A stretch of DNA of 64,000 nucleotides from positions 62,001 through 126,000 of the forward strand of contig MEHQ01004388.1 in the NCBI GenBank assembly GCA_008828725.1, given 5' to 3'. A program made the position numbers and the translations under genes. This document shows, piece by piece, positions 33,985-42,800 of this stretch (the first letter of the stretch is position 1; every line of letters starts with the position of its first letter). The DNA is from Saccharina japonica (taxonomy: Eukaryota > Sar > Phaeophyceae > Laminariales > Laminariaceae). The notes below the pieces were generated by a model. The model was not told the origin of the DNA. It searched no databases and saw only the letters and a program-made list of their open reading frames with translations.

Positions 33985-36064
33985 CAGTCGCAGCAGTATC
34001 ACACGTTAGGTGCAAGTCGCCAAAGCCGAAATGAAACACTTCCAGCAAGCAAACAGCAGTAAGGGAGAGAAAAGCCTTGGCCCGTCAACATACCGACCGA
34101 TCGTGTTGTGAATACTCACTCACTCGAAGGGGGGAGGAAGGGGGGGAAGGTGATGTGGGGGGGGGGTGTACTTCATTTTCATGCATGGCCGTAGTCAGGG
34201 GGGAGTTGGGGGGGGGGTGGGGGGGGGGGGGGGTTAAACCTGTAAACCTGGTGCGTGTGTGGAATATGTACGTACTACGAGTACGTACTGGTACGTATAT
34301 GATAGACATCAACGTCGTATATACGAGTACGAGTGCGAGTACGTACGTACCATATGTATACGTACGTACGTACGTACGTACGTACTGCTGTAACGCTGTA
34401 CGGGTACGACGTAACTGATTTGTGTTCGATTTTTTCGAGTTTATCTTCTTGCTATCCCGAGTCTCAAGCCTCGAGTCTCATGTCTCGAGCGACGGCGACA
34501 GCATCTTGTACAGTACCAGGTATGTCATGTTACACAGAAAAGCAAGTTACCGACGCTGAGTGAAGAGCGAGCTATCATACATACGAACTCACTTAAAAAG
34601 TAGCTGCAGCTGGCCGAACTCATCGAAGGAGAACGGACCCAGAGCGGCCGAGCCCTTTTTCTCGAGGGCTGCCTGCAGCTTCTCTTGCTGCTTTCGCGTC
34701 GACGAAGGATCATCACCGCCGTCACCGCCATCGTCGCCCGTGCTGCTAGTCATGGAGGAGCTGGAGCCCTTGGCTGAGAGGGAGGCCACGGAGGGCTTCT
34801 TGGCGAAAGACGCTTTCTTCGCGATGGATTTCCACATCTTTGTCGTGCCCGCGTGCCAGCTTAGTTACCGATCGATGGTGATGATGATGACGGGCGATTG
34901 ATGTTGGCTTGAATGGCCGTTTGTTTTGATGGCGTGTTTCAAGACGAGTTGACGACTTGGCGACTTGAGAATCCCGACGAGGATGAGTTGACGATCGACG
35001 ACTACTTGGCGGCACGTACCTGGTACGTAGGTTATTATGTAGTATGTAGATGACTTGATCGACGATTGATGATTGATGACTTGACAGCAGTTCCGCTTTC
35101 TGTTTTCGTGCTTGCTTGTGTTCTCGAGGAAACACGCCCGCGCGGGGAGCTACCGTACAGGCAGACAGACAGCGGCTCTGCTAGCACAGTGAAGCACGCA
35201 CGAGGCACACGGCGAGTACTGCCCGAATGCGTCCTTCGTGTGAATACGTAGAGTAGAAAGGCGGGGGGTTCTTCTACATCATGAACCGTAGTTTAGACCA
35301 CCAACACCCCTGCCGAGAAACGCCCAGAGTATCAGTATAAAACCATACGCAAGCATCCGTCACGTCACGTAACTCATGACATGACCCATCGGTCAAGGTT
35401 CAAGGTCAAAACTCGAGACCTCAAGATGTGATGATATGACCCTACCGATGTGCGTTTTTCGTTCTGCGTTGGTTGACTTGTGTCTACGATGGTTGTGGAT
35501 AAACTTCAAAAGTCTGAAAGTTTGGTTTGGGGGGGTTCTTCGTGTTTCATCGTTTCATCACGAAACTTCGTTTCTACAAGACATGTAGAGATAGATGTGC
35601 CTGTCACTGAGAATGATGAGAATATGATGATGACGCGCCTCACAATCTCACAATGCTGTGCTGCTGCTGTGCTCCAGGAACTCCACCACACAGCCAACGT
35701 CCCCCAGCCATGTTGTGCATGGAATCCGTGCTTGCATGCTGAGTCTTACTATAATAATCGTAGAGTCTGCAGCAGCAGCAGCAACAGCAACAGCATACGT
35801 ACTACGGTACAGGAAGAGGACAAACCTGAAGTCGGTTTCAGTCTAGAGGCTACTGCTGCTGCTGTTGTTTGTCTGCTGTTTTAGTCTGCGGAGTTTTATT
35901 ACTCACGTGAAGAGCTGGTGCAGTTGACCAAACTCGTCGAAAGAAAACGGTCCGAGCGCAGCCGAGCCTTGTCTCTCCATGCTGCCCATGCGAGAGGATG
36001 ATGGCTGCGTCCCATCATCCTTGCCTCCGGAAGAAGATCCCGGCGCCGACCAAATCGTGCCCAT
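19498..36064 (-). CDS. MEAK7: MEAK7/EAK-7-like TLDc-domain protein (nine exons)
   Basis: MEAK7-type proteins are myristoylated, lysosome- or membrane-bound TLDc proteins linked to TOR signalling and growth. Exons on the minus strand: 36064-35907 (1b) or 34837-34593 (1a), 30870-30688, 28653-28581, 27048-26937, 24727-24538, 22902-22714, 21370-21166, 20519-20421, 19617-19498. With 1a the product is 471 aa, with 1b 442 aa; human MEAK7 is 456 aa. The N-terminal EF-hand-like helical part holds FGQLQLLFKSLCGGG and GMVQALFDICNDAGG, followed by LKLWVSERGPLLHHCL. The TLDc domain (about aa 205-407) has WMRIYNSEEDGMSFNR, GYGGPTVILIRE, FYGGEGSFLMRL, FQYLNLKGFSLPHGIGMGG and VDVLEVWGVGG. The tail reads FATNSFDKEFLLGKTFGG. 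All phases agree, but exon 2 could end at 30692 instead of 30688 if exon 3 starts a few bases later. Exon 7 may start at 21367. The intron after exon 5 appears to be GC-AG. An extra exon between 26.9 and 28.6 kb cannot be excluded. Confidence 0.85.
19655..19790. repeat. ACAAG pentanucleotide array
   Basis: About 25 units of acaag/acgag in the last intron of the MEAK7-like gene, 35 bases upstream (minus strand) of exon 9. On the minus strand this reads CTTGT, a pyrimidine-rich tract near the acceptor. Confidence 0.9.
20995..21145. repeat. AAC/ACC triplet array
   Basis: caccac, caacaa and caacacc units between exons 7 and 8 of the MEAK7-like gene. It starts 20 bases past the exon 7 donor at 21165. 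Non-coding. Confidence 0.85.
21380..22145. repeat. GTCAAGGTCAAC minisatellite, three blocks
   Basis: Blocks at about 21385-21515, 21745-21850 and 21965-22140 of units such as aacgtcaaggtcaactttaa (18 bp periodicity). The first block touches the acceptor of exon 7, so that splice site has no ordinary pyrimidine tract beyond the repeat's own CTTGAC units. Unique sequence separates the blocks. Confidence 0.85.
22293..22340. repeat. AGCTC pentanucleotide array
   Basis: Nine to ten units of agctc (cagct) in intron 6 of the MEAK7-like gene. Self-complementary (agct) and able to form hairpins. Confidence 0.9.
23507..23590. mobile_element. Hairpin element, GTAAGGACCG family
   Basis: actctggagggcggaaatgt / aaggaccgtttggtcc on the left pairs with aaacggtccttatgtttcag / cccagagcggt on the right. 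About 80 bp, no coding. It resembles the block at 9940-10025 and the hairpins at 14945-15035 and 54585-54660. Confidence 0.75.
23745..23995. repeat. Imperfect 60-95 bp tandem repeat
   Basis: Three to four copies containing ggccccttacac, cagtatatagtgggcaaaaa and gggtgggcaga. Unit length varies because one inner block (aaggtcccttatctggagt) is missing from the later copies. It lies inside the GC-AG intron. Confidence 0.75.
24020..24440. repeat. Dispersed repeat, ATGCTACGATAG family
   Basis: Contains gacgcatgctacgatggagc, a T run, tcaccgaaaaaatgatttta / gaggag, an aatgaaagtccgacgatg block and tcaaggagcctttaac. The same series of blocks is found at 56600-56840, and parts at 16320-16440, 41830-41930, 49030-49080, 58340-58460 and 58975-59110. 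A non-coding, medium-length repeat. Confidence 0.6.
24998..25530 (+). mobile_element. G-tailed short element (family A), full length
   Basis: Runs from a G run with gtactcgatatttatgcatgg to ccaacccaacatatataata. Blocks in order: ccctcgcatccctacaatgc, gcgagtcgcatgaagggtga, gaggcggacttgcatacaga, a cactacgtgatacgat block, an aggttcc...cgagcaatgat block, and a tggtctagcc...tttacag block. A second full copy follows directly. Confidence 0.9.
25531..26075 (+). mobile_element. G-tailed short element (family A), full length
   Basis: Tandem neighbour of 24998-25530, same orientation, starting at the G run ccgggggggg. It is about 10-15 per cent different from its neighbour, so the pair is not a recent duplication. 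The distal end is gacgccaacccaacccatat followed by a TA-rich tail. Confidence 0.9.
26145..26166. other. Assembly gap of 22 N
   Basis: Flanked on the left by a run of C and on the right by a run of G. It lies just past the end of a family A element. The gap is probably a homopolymer or inverted G/C-run failure rather than lost unique sequence. Confidence 0.95.
27260..27440 (+). mobile_element. Truncated family A element behind a giant G tract
   Basis: Almost 90 bases of G with a few AAAAA interruptions (27265-27350) lead into gttactcatgtcgtgcacgg and the accctcgcatccctacagtg block. The copy stops at the gcatgttgggttt block, where a family B element begins (27447-27515). This is the longest G run in the window. 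Confidence 0.85.
27600..27720. repeat. AAC triplet array
   Basis: Irregular caacaa and gaccaacaac units in intron 3 of the MEAK7-like gene. Non-coding in the gene's own direction. Confidence 0.8.
27860..28315. repeat. TCCGAA hexamer minisatellite
   Basis: About 70 degenerate units around tccgaatccgactc. On the minus strand, the strand of the surrounding gene, part of it reads as a Ser-Asp/Ser-Glu dipeptide stretch. It lacks splice sites that would fit the gene and is more likely an intronic repeat. Confidence 0.8.
28726..29310 (+). mobile_element. G-tailed short element (family A), full length
   Basis: A G run of about 37 with two interruptions (28726-28763) leads into gtgtacgtcatgttgtcacg. 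All family blocks follow, to ccaacccaactataaatata and a G7 tail. The copy has many single-base insertions compared with 25531-26075, which look like age or sequencing error. Confidence 0.9.
29376..29550 (+). mobile_element. Family A fragment joined to a family B copy
   Basis: G-rich start, gtacttcatgttcatgccat, and accctcgcatccctacaatg, then another G run, an actTGttTGTTGTTTGCC block and accacgcatccctgtcgaga. The same A-then-B arrangement is seen at 27260-27515, so the pair may have spread as a unit. Confidence 0.7.
30475..30670. repeat. AAAAACAC-type repeat
   Basis: Irregular cactaaaaa, caaaaacaca and caacaac units. It begins about 18 bases past the exon 2 donor of the MEAK7-like gene (30687) on the minus strand. 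Confidence 0.8.
31255..31520. repeat. CAG/CAA triplet array
   Basis: About 85 triplets of cag, caa and a few agg in intron 1 of the MEAK7-like gene. All three minus-strand frames are open through it (poly-Cys, poly-Leu, poly-Ala), as expected for a triplet repeat. It is not evidence of a protein. Confidence 0.9.
31980..32920. repeat. GATGGTTGATGG-rich degenerate repeat region
   Basis: Loose gatgg/ggttg/gatga repeats, with a duplicated block of about 105 bp (ccaagttgattgagccgcgt, then accaGAGTGccTGAATAGCT) at 32369-32475 and 32515-32620. No gene seen. It lies in intron 1 of the MEAK7-like gene. Confidence 0.75.
32935..33130 (+). mobile_element. Dispersed repeat, ttCGCCCTTCtTTTCTCTC family
   Basis: Blocks are tcgcccttcttttctctctt, aactcagatctggggtcgcg, gtaggttcttctccctcctc, cttgcattttttatcgcgag and tcgtggcctcgcgtcgaatt. 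Other copies lie at 33650-33750 (+, partial), 42870-43075 (-) and 58125-58312 (-). About 200 bp, non-coding. Confidence 0.75.
33184..33270 (-). tRNA. tRNA-like sequence, Leu/Ser-type, probably a pseudogene
   Basis: On the minus strand GAGTTCGAATCCCGCC is a good box B, and the ends GTCGCC and GGTGAC can pair as an acceptor stem (six of seven). The middle TCTATTAACAG and GATTCAAATGCTAC resemble the D and anticodon regions of a long-variable-arm tRNA. The T-stem (CCGAG with CCCGC) does not pair and the anticodon stem is poor, so it is probably a decayed tRNA or the head of a tRNA-derived SINE. Confidence 0.35.
33940..33995. repeat. CAG triplet array
   Basis: Fifteen to sixteen cag units with two interruptions, in intron 1 of the MEAK7-like gene. 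Confidence 0.9.
34140..34400. repeat. Short family A fragment, G runs and CGTA array
   Basis: A G run with gtacttcattttcatgcatg marks a 45-base remnant of family A (34158-34200). It is followed by another G run, then tacgtacgta/cgagtacgag repeats to about 34390. Intron 1 of the MEAK7-like gene. Confidence 0.8.
34593..34837 (-). other. Alternative first exon 1a of the MEAK7-like gene
   Basis: Starts MWKSIAKKASFAKKPSVASL, a basic Ser/Lys-rich leader of 81 residues without Gly2. It ends in KGSAALGPFSFDEFGQLQLL followed by the donor gtgagt in phase 2. It joins exon 2 to give LQLLFKSLCGGG. The last 16 conserved codons differ from exon 1b at ten synonymous sites and no amino-acid site. Confidence 0.75.
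35907..36064 (-). other. Alternative first exon 1b of the MEAK7-like gene
   Basis: Starts MGTIWSAPGSSSGG: Gly2 with Ser6 fits the N-myristoylation pattern, as in known MEAK7/EAK-7 proteins. It ends RQGSAALGPFSFDEFGQLHQ LF and the donor gtgagt, again in phase 2, so it can replace exon 1a without a frame change. It lies 1.07 kb further upstream and nearest the neighbouring gene's start. Confidence 0.75.
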
Positions 36065-36817
36065 GCTTCAAGCCTCGTCCACAGCAGTCACTCACAACTT
36101 CGCAACTCACAACGGCCTCAACCCTTGTGCTCCTCCTGTCGGCTCGTAGCTCGTAGCTCCCGTAGCCTTGCTCTGGGCAGGTGATTTTGGGCAGCCTTCT
36201 CTGTCGCGATCTCCGTTATTCCGATAGAACTAGAACGCCTTCCTGTATCATGGAAACCTCTGATCTTCTTTTTCCAGCATATATTTATTTTTTCTCCCCG
36301 CAAAATTATCCCGACATCTCGAAGAAGTGACACGCGGCAAGCACCCTACCCACCCCTCCCTGACCCAGTGGCGTTGAATCGGGTATACTCACAAGAATCA
36401 CCCCCAGGAGAGAGGGCCGGCCATCGAACCGGAGAGGGAGGGTAGGGAGAGAGAGAGAGAGAGAGAGAGAGGAGAGGATAACCTCATCCGACTCTCACAG
36501 CTCGCGATCATTCCTCGACGGGACTGTCAGAACTGACTGTTGACTGCGTCAAGGACTGAGAGCTGTGAGAGCTGAGAGGGTTCACTGCAGCATTACAGCA
36601 GCGTCACAGCAGCCAAGCTGATTACTGCAGCAGCAGTCTACAGAAGTACAGCGGTAGTACCCCTCGAGTGAGTGGTTTCCCCGGGCATATCGATTTGGTG
36701 AGCAGTGAGCAGGAATTCACAACAGCCATCTTTCAAGACCCGGAACAGAATCAGAAGTGCCTTTCCAGTACGAGGAGGAGTTCAGTAGCAGCAGCAAGTA
36801 GTGCTTGTAGACTAAAC
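36065..36817. promoter_or_regulatory. Divergent promoter region
   Basis: The 753 bases between the start of exon 1b (minus) and the ATG of the Ubl-WLM-PUB gene (plus) must hold both 5' UTRs and promoters. A GA run (gagagagagagagaga, about 36449-36470) sits in the middle, and short ctcacagct/agctgtgaga inverted motifs flank it at 36490-36580. No TATA box is convincing. Confidence 0.6.
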
Positions 36818-39800
36818 ATGGAGCTTCGGGTTTCGTTTCGGGGCAAGGCGCTGGTCTTGCAAGGAGTGGGCGGCGCGACATCGATCGCCGACCTCAAGGA
36901 GAAGCTGGCCGACCTAACGGCGGTGCCGATTGACAACCAAAAGCTGGTGAGCTATACGTATGATACCTGTCGATAATGGTACCAAAGGTACTCATACGAC
37001 GTAGTAAATTGAATTGCGCCGCGCCTGCTCAACTGCTCAGACGACGTAAAGAGGACGAGTACAGTCAGTATACCTGGTGCCTGGTACCAGCACCTGGTAC
37101 AGAGTACACTGCCTAGATGCCTTACCAGGTACTCTATGCCGTGAGGTTGTTGGTACAGTCGGAGGTTTCGCTTTCGCTGTACATGTATTCTTCTCTCTGC
37201 TGTGCCCACGGAACCTGGTTTTACGAGTACCAGGCACCCTGCAGCAGGGTACGAAATATCGGAGGAATACGTACGTACTAGACGGCACATCGGTACGTGT
37301 CGGTGCGTGTCGGTGCGGCGGTACGTGTCGGTACGTATGTAGGACCTTGGGTCCTAGGGTGTCAGGTACTGCTTGTGCTGGCTGGGTGTGCTGGGGCGTC
37401 GTGGTTGGGTAAACAAAACGGTTCAATATGAAAGGCGACGACAAAACAACCCACTTGACGCTTGTCGCTTGTCGCTGCTGGTTTGCTGCCACGCGTGTTT
37501 TACGCTCCAGAACAAAGAGGTATTTTACGGTACACGTATTCGTATACTGCTGTACTCGTAGTACCCCTGGTAAATATATTGATACTGACGGTCAGCCTGG
37601 GCGTCTGCAGTATACAACGATTCGTGAGCGTCTGAACTGACCTTGTTGATTGTCCTCCTCATCCTGTCGTGAGGTTGAAGAAGGAGAGAAGTAAATATTT
37701 GGCTTCTTGGGCGGGCGACGTAAGCCGCGAACACCTTGTAACTGGCACAGAGTATGTGTGTATACCTTCTGCACTACACGCATCGTACACAGCACGAGGA
37801 GCTCTTCAGAGCTCTTATTATACGTACGTACCGAACTCGTAAGTCGTACGCATGTTTTTTTTTATGATTTAATGATGAACGCGTTTTGGTCAGTCGTACG
37901 CATGGTTTTTTTTTTATGATAAAACGCGTTTTGGTCGACCTACGAGTATTGATAATGAAATGTCGATACGACTACAGGTATACCTGGTGCATGTGATACA
38001 GCAATATACCACACACGGGTGTAGTATTACAGCAGTAGTTATTTTTATGCGCCACCGCCCCGCGTTCGCAGTTCAAAACTCGGATAGGCAGGAGGACTAC
38101 AGTAAACGTGCGTACCAAATGCAAATTGGGTGTGTTACGAGCATGGTCTGCAGTAGGGTCATCGTGTACTGACATCAGAACCTAAGATGGTCCCGAAAAC
38201 CCCGTAATCCCAATGTGTTCATAAGCGATACCAGGTAGTTGGTTCTGATATTATGTCCCCCTAGTAGTACGTAGCCGCTTACAAGTACTGTACTACGTAG
38301 AAGCTCACCACTTTTTCGAGATTTGGTCTGATTGATCCTATTGCCTTCGGGTCAGGGTTGGATTGATCTGATTGGCTTAGGGGCAGGGCTAGGGTTGGTG
38401 TGATCGGCTCAGGGTCGGGTTTGGGTTGATCTGATTGGCTTATAGGGTCAGGGTTGGGCTGGTCTGATCGGCTTAGGGTCAGGGTTGGGTTGATCTGATT
38501 GGCTAAGGGTAACGGTTAGGGATAGTTAATAGTCGTCTCGTACGCAATGTATTGAACCATTAAGCAACCTTCCAATGGTATGGTGTATGGTGTCGTGAAC
38601 CCGAAACGGGCCAGTACTCCAGGAAACCTGCGCTTGGCTTTCCTCTTTTTTTTGTTGGTTCCAGCTATTATCAATAGTAGCAGTACCGAGGTAGGGGGAA
38701 GGGGGTCAAAAGTATAACATTCCTACAAAACCAGCATCGTCTTGTTCCTGCAGGAGAACTACCTATGAAACCAGGTATCCTAGAGGATGAGCACATCTCC
38801 CCTTGAGTAAGTTACTGGCTTGGGCGCGTTTCGGCTTCACTCCTTGGTAGCTCCCATGGACACCACTCGGTACATACGGGAATATATCACGGACTTTTTG
38901 TACATTGATACTCTTGAGTACAAAAACGCGTCCTCCTATTTTTGCGTCCAGAGCCGTACACGTACGACATGTATAGACGCGCCCGCGGTGTATCACACAG
39001 GTTACAGAGTTGAATATCAACCGAATCAACCACTCAATCGGTCGAATTCACAGCTTAAATAAATATACTTGGAAGTATGTACATATTTGTAATTGCTTTA
39101 TAATCAAACTTTTATGATACGCATAGCCCTAAACCACATGCTAATCCTCTACACCCCTCCCCTGTCCCCCGCCCCCCTCGTACGCCTCCGGTGGTGATGG
39201 TGGTGTTTCCCCCCCCACACACCCAACCCTATCCTCGACAGATCCTGAAGGGCAAGGCCCTGCGCGGCGACATGGACACCCTGGAAGAAGCAGGCATTGT
39301 CGTCACCATCCCCACCGCTGCACCGACACCAGGGGCGGCGGCAGGCCGAGACCCCGCCAGGGCGGACCAGGAGGATCATGATCAGGATCGGGATCAGGAT
39401 CCGGATCAGCCCCGGTTTGTCCAAAAGTCGCGGCTGCTGATGGTCGGGAGCTTGGCCTCGGAGGTGGACGGGGTGCTGAAGGGGAGGGCCCCGACGGTTA
39501 CGGTGAGGAACGACTTCAACGGAGGAGGCGTTGTCCCGAAGGGGTACAAGAGAATGGCGCTCAACTACCCGGCGGGCCCGCCGGACTTTTCGCGGTACAG
39601 GTGCGGAGGGAAGGTTTGTTGGACGGAGTAGGCGGTGGAGAGAGAGGGGGGGGGGGGGGGGGGGGTACTCATGCCATGCATGGCCGCAGTCGTATGACCA
39701 TAGACCCTCGCATCCCTACAATCGGGCGGAGCACGTCGGTTTTCACGGACCAGGCAGGCATTGCTTGCACCGAGCGGGAAGCGCCGTAAGGTGTTGGGCG

Positions 39801-42800
39801 AGCCGCATGAAGTGAGCTGCATCCTCAAAGAACCGCCTGTGAGGCGGACTTGCAATATGGACGAAGCTCCAATGATTTATTTATTTCTGGTGGGCCACTT
39901 CTAGAGACAGCAATGGGCATACTATGAATCTGCCTCTCGTGGTACTTACATACGGGGAGTGAGGGGGGGGGGGGGGGGGGTACTCATTTGTTGCTTTTGC
40001 CAGGGGGGGGGAGGGAGGGATAGAGGAAGAGAACGCCGTTTTTTACCCTTTTGTCGAAATGATGGGGGGGGGGGAATGTATTATCTGGCGTGGGTTGAGA
40101 CCAACGTAACTCTGTCACAGGTCGGCCATATAATCTGCAGATAGATCATCTACAGATAGATGCATCTACAGATCATCTACAGATCATCTAGATCCTAATC
40201 TGCGGTTGTATGATATAATGAGGTGCTATGTGCAGGATCTGTATAGTACAGCATCCAACGCAGGGGACATAATTGTCCTACAGTAGATCATGCAGATTTA
40301 ATAGGCCTCCACCCGGCAACATGAGCTAGATCATACAGATCATACAGATCATACAAATCATACAGATTATACAGATCATACAGATCATCTGCCCTAAACG
40401 ATCTAGATCATACTATGGGAATTAAATATATGTTATATATACTATATATATTATACATGATGTATATGATCTACTCCGGTATCAGGCAGAAGCAACCGCG
40501 CCCCCACGCGTGCGACAAACCAAAATCATATAATACCACCGGTATTGGATGCTCCCCTCCCTCCCCGGCCGCCGCCGCCGCTGCCGCAGTCCCCCTGCCT
40601 AACATACGCATCGCAGGACGCGGGAGCTTTGGCTCCTTCTCATCCTTTCCTGTCCTGTCCTGTCCTGTCTTGTTATGACGTCTTGTGCCATATGCCACCT
40701 CATGCGTCGGCTGTAGTTCCTTAAGAAATAAAAGACACAAAACGCGAACACATTTTGGGAAAAAGTTAGCTTGAAACACGAAAAAGGAAGTATTCTTCGT
40801 ATACCTACGCATATGTATATGTATACGTAAATGTATACACTTGTAATTACTTAAAACTAATAAATAACCATGTAAACCTCGTCGTCTCGCTGCTTTCTGT
40901 GCAGGTTTGAGCGCATCGAGACCCTCCCCGACCTGCCCGAGGAAGACACCGCCAGGGAAATTCTCGAGTCTCTGGCGGCGGACCCGGGGGTTCGATCGGT
41001 TTTGGAGAAGCACCGGTGGACCGTGGGGGCTCTCTGCGAGCTATACCCGGAGGGAGCGGTGAGGAATGTTGATGATAATTTATACAAATGTACAGAAAGC
41101 TACTGGTATGATATTCGTACCAGGGTAATAATACCAAAGGGTATATATATCGTACCCCATAATTTATACATACGTACAGAAAGCTACTGGTATGATATAC
41201 CACGGTAATAACACCAAAGGGTATAATATCGTATATACCCCTGGACGTAAAAATATGGTGGGAATACTTTGTTATTCATGTTGAAGGCGAAAAAAAAAGG
41301 TGCATATGACGGGTGCTACGGATATAGAGGTACTGATGTAGCAGTTTTTGGCTTTTTTTTTTCTGAATGACGGCGCTCCTTAACTCCTTAACCCTTTTAG
41401 GACTGCAGTCCCGTTTTGGGGACAAACCACTCTAATTCTAAGTAATTTGTCCCCAAAACGGGACTGGAGTCCTAAAAGGGTTAAGAACTGGTCCCACGAA
41501 TTTGGGGGGACAAACTACTTACTATTAGTGTGGGACGTTTTTTTTTTCAGTTCTGAATGGGTTATATACTAACCCAAAACCATCGTAATTTCATGTATTA
41601 ACCAAAAATCTAACCCAAAACCATCGTAATTTCATGTATTAACCAAAAATCATCGGAATTTCATTCTTGTGGTGCGCTATGTTTCGTTGTGTACTTTTTT
41701 TGTACATTGGGTACGTACGTACGTACGTACGTACGTACGTATTATATCATATAATAGCATATTATATCATATAATAGCACTTTTGTTTTCCTCCTACTAC
41801 TCGTACTGCTTGTAGATTTTTTTGTTTCGGTTGATGAGGTATACAGATCTCCTCAAGAAGTGACTCTGACCACCCTCCCTCAGAAAAAAAAAAAAAATGG
41901 CCTGTATGCAGGTGTGCCTCTACCGTAAGCATTGCGCCATTATTGATGCTCTCGTATATACAAGAGTGTGCTTTGTTCGGGAAGGAAAAGGGGACCCTTT
42001 TTCCGGGCATTGCCACTCTGTTCGGGGGGGGGGGGTATAAGAACCGTTGTTGCAACATTGCACAGATGCTCCGAGTACCTTGGAGTAAAGTAAGGAGTAT
42101 TGGAGATAAAAATACTTCAGGTACTTCGTGTGCTCGGAGTATTTCGGCGTTCGATACTCCGGGATACTGTTCGTACTCGGAGTATTTCGGGTATGACCAC
42201 TCTCGATACCTCTTGTACTCGGAGTATTTCGGGGGCCGATAACTGCGGGTACTCCTTGTACTCCGAGTATTTGGGGCTTCAGTACTGCTCATACGCCAAG
42301 TACTCCAAGTATTCAGGCCGCCAAGACTCTAATACTCTTAAGGACTCGGAGTACGAAATATACTCGATACTCGGAGTATACTCGGGAGTGTGAAGTACGT
42401 TAGGAGCATCTTTGCGTCATTTTAAAGACTCAACCGTCATTCCTCCCAGGCTCTGGGAGCATGCGACTGGCGTTTATAGCATTTCAAAATTCACAGATGC
42501 TCCCATTACCTGCGAGTATAATTAGAGTATTTTAGAGAAAAAAATACTCCAGGAACTTTGTGTACTCGCAGTATTTCGGTGTTCAATACTCTCGATACTC
42601 GAAGTACTCCAAATAATTTAAATATTTGTACTCCGAGTACTGCTTGAACTCGAGTACAAGTACTGCTCATACTCCCAGTACTCCGAGTATTTGGGCCTTC
42701 AGTACTGCTATTACTCCAAGTACTCCGAGTATTTAGACCACCAGTACTCTAATACTCTCAGTACTCGGAGTTCGAAAAATACTCGATATACTCGGAGCAT

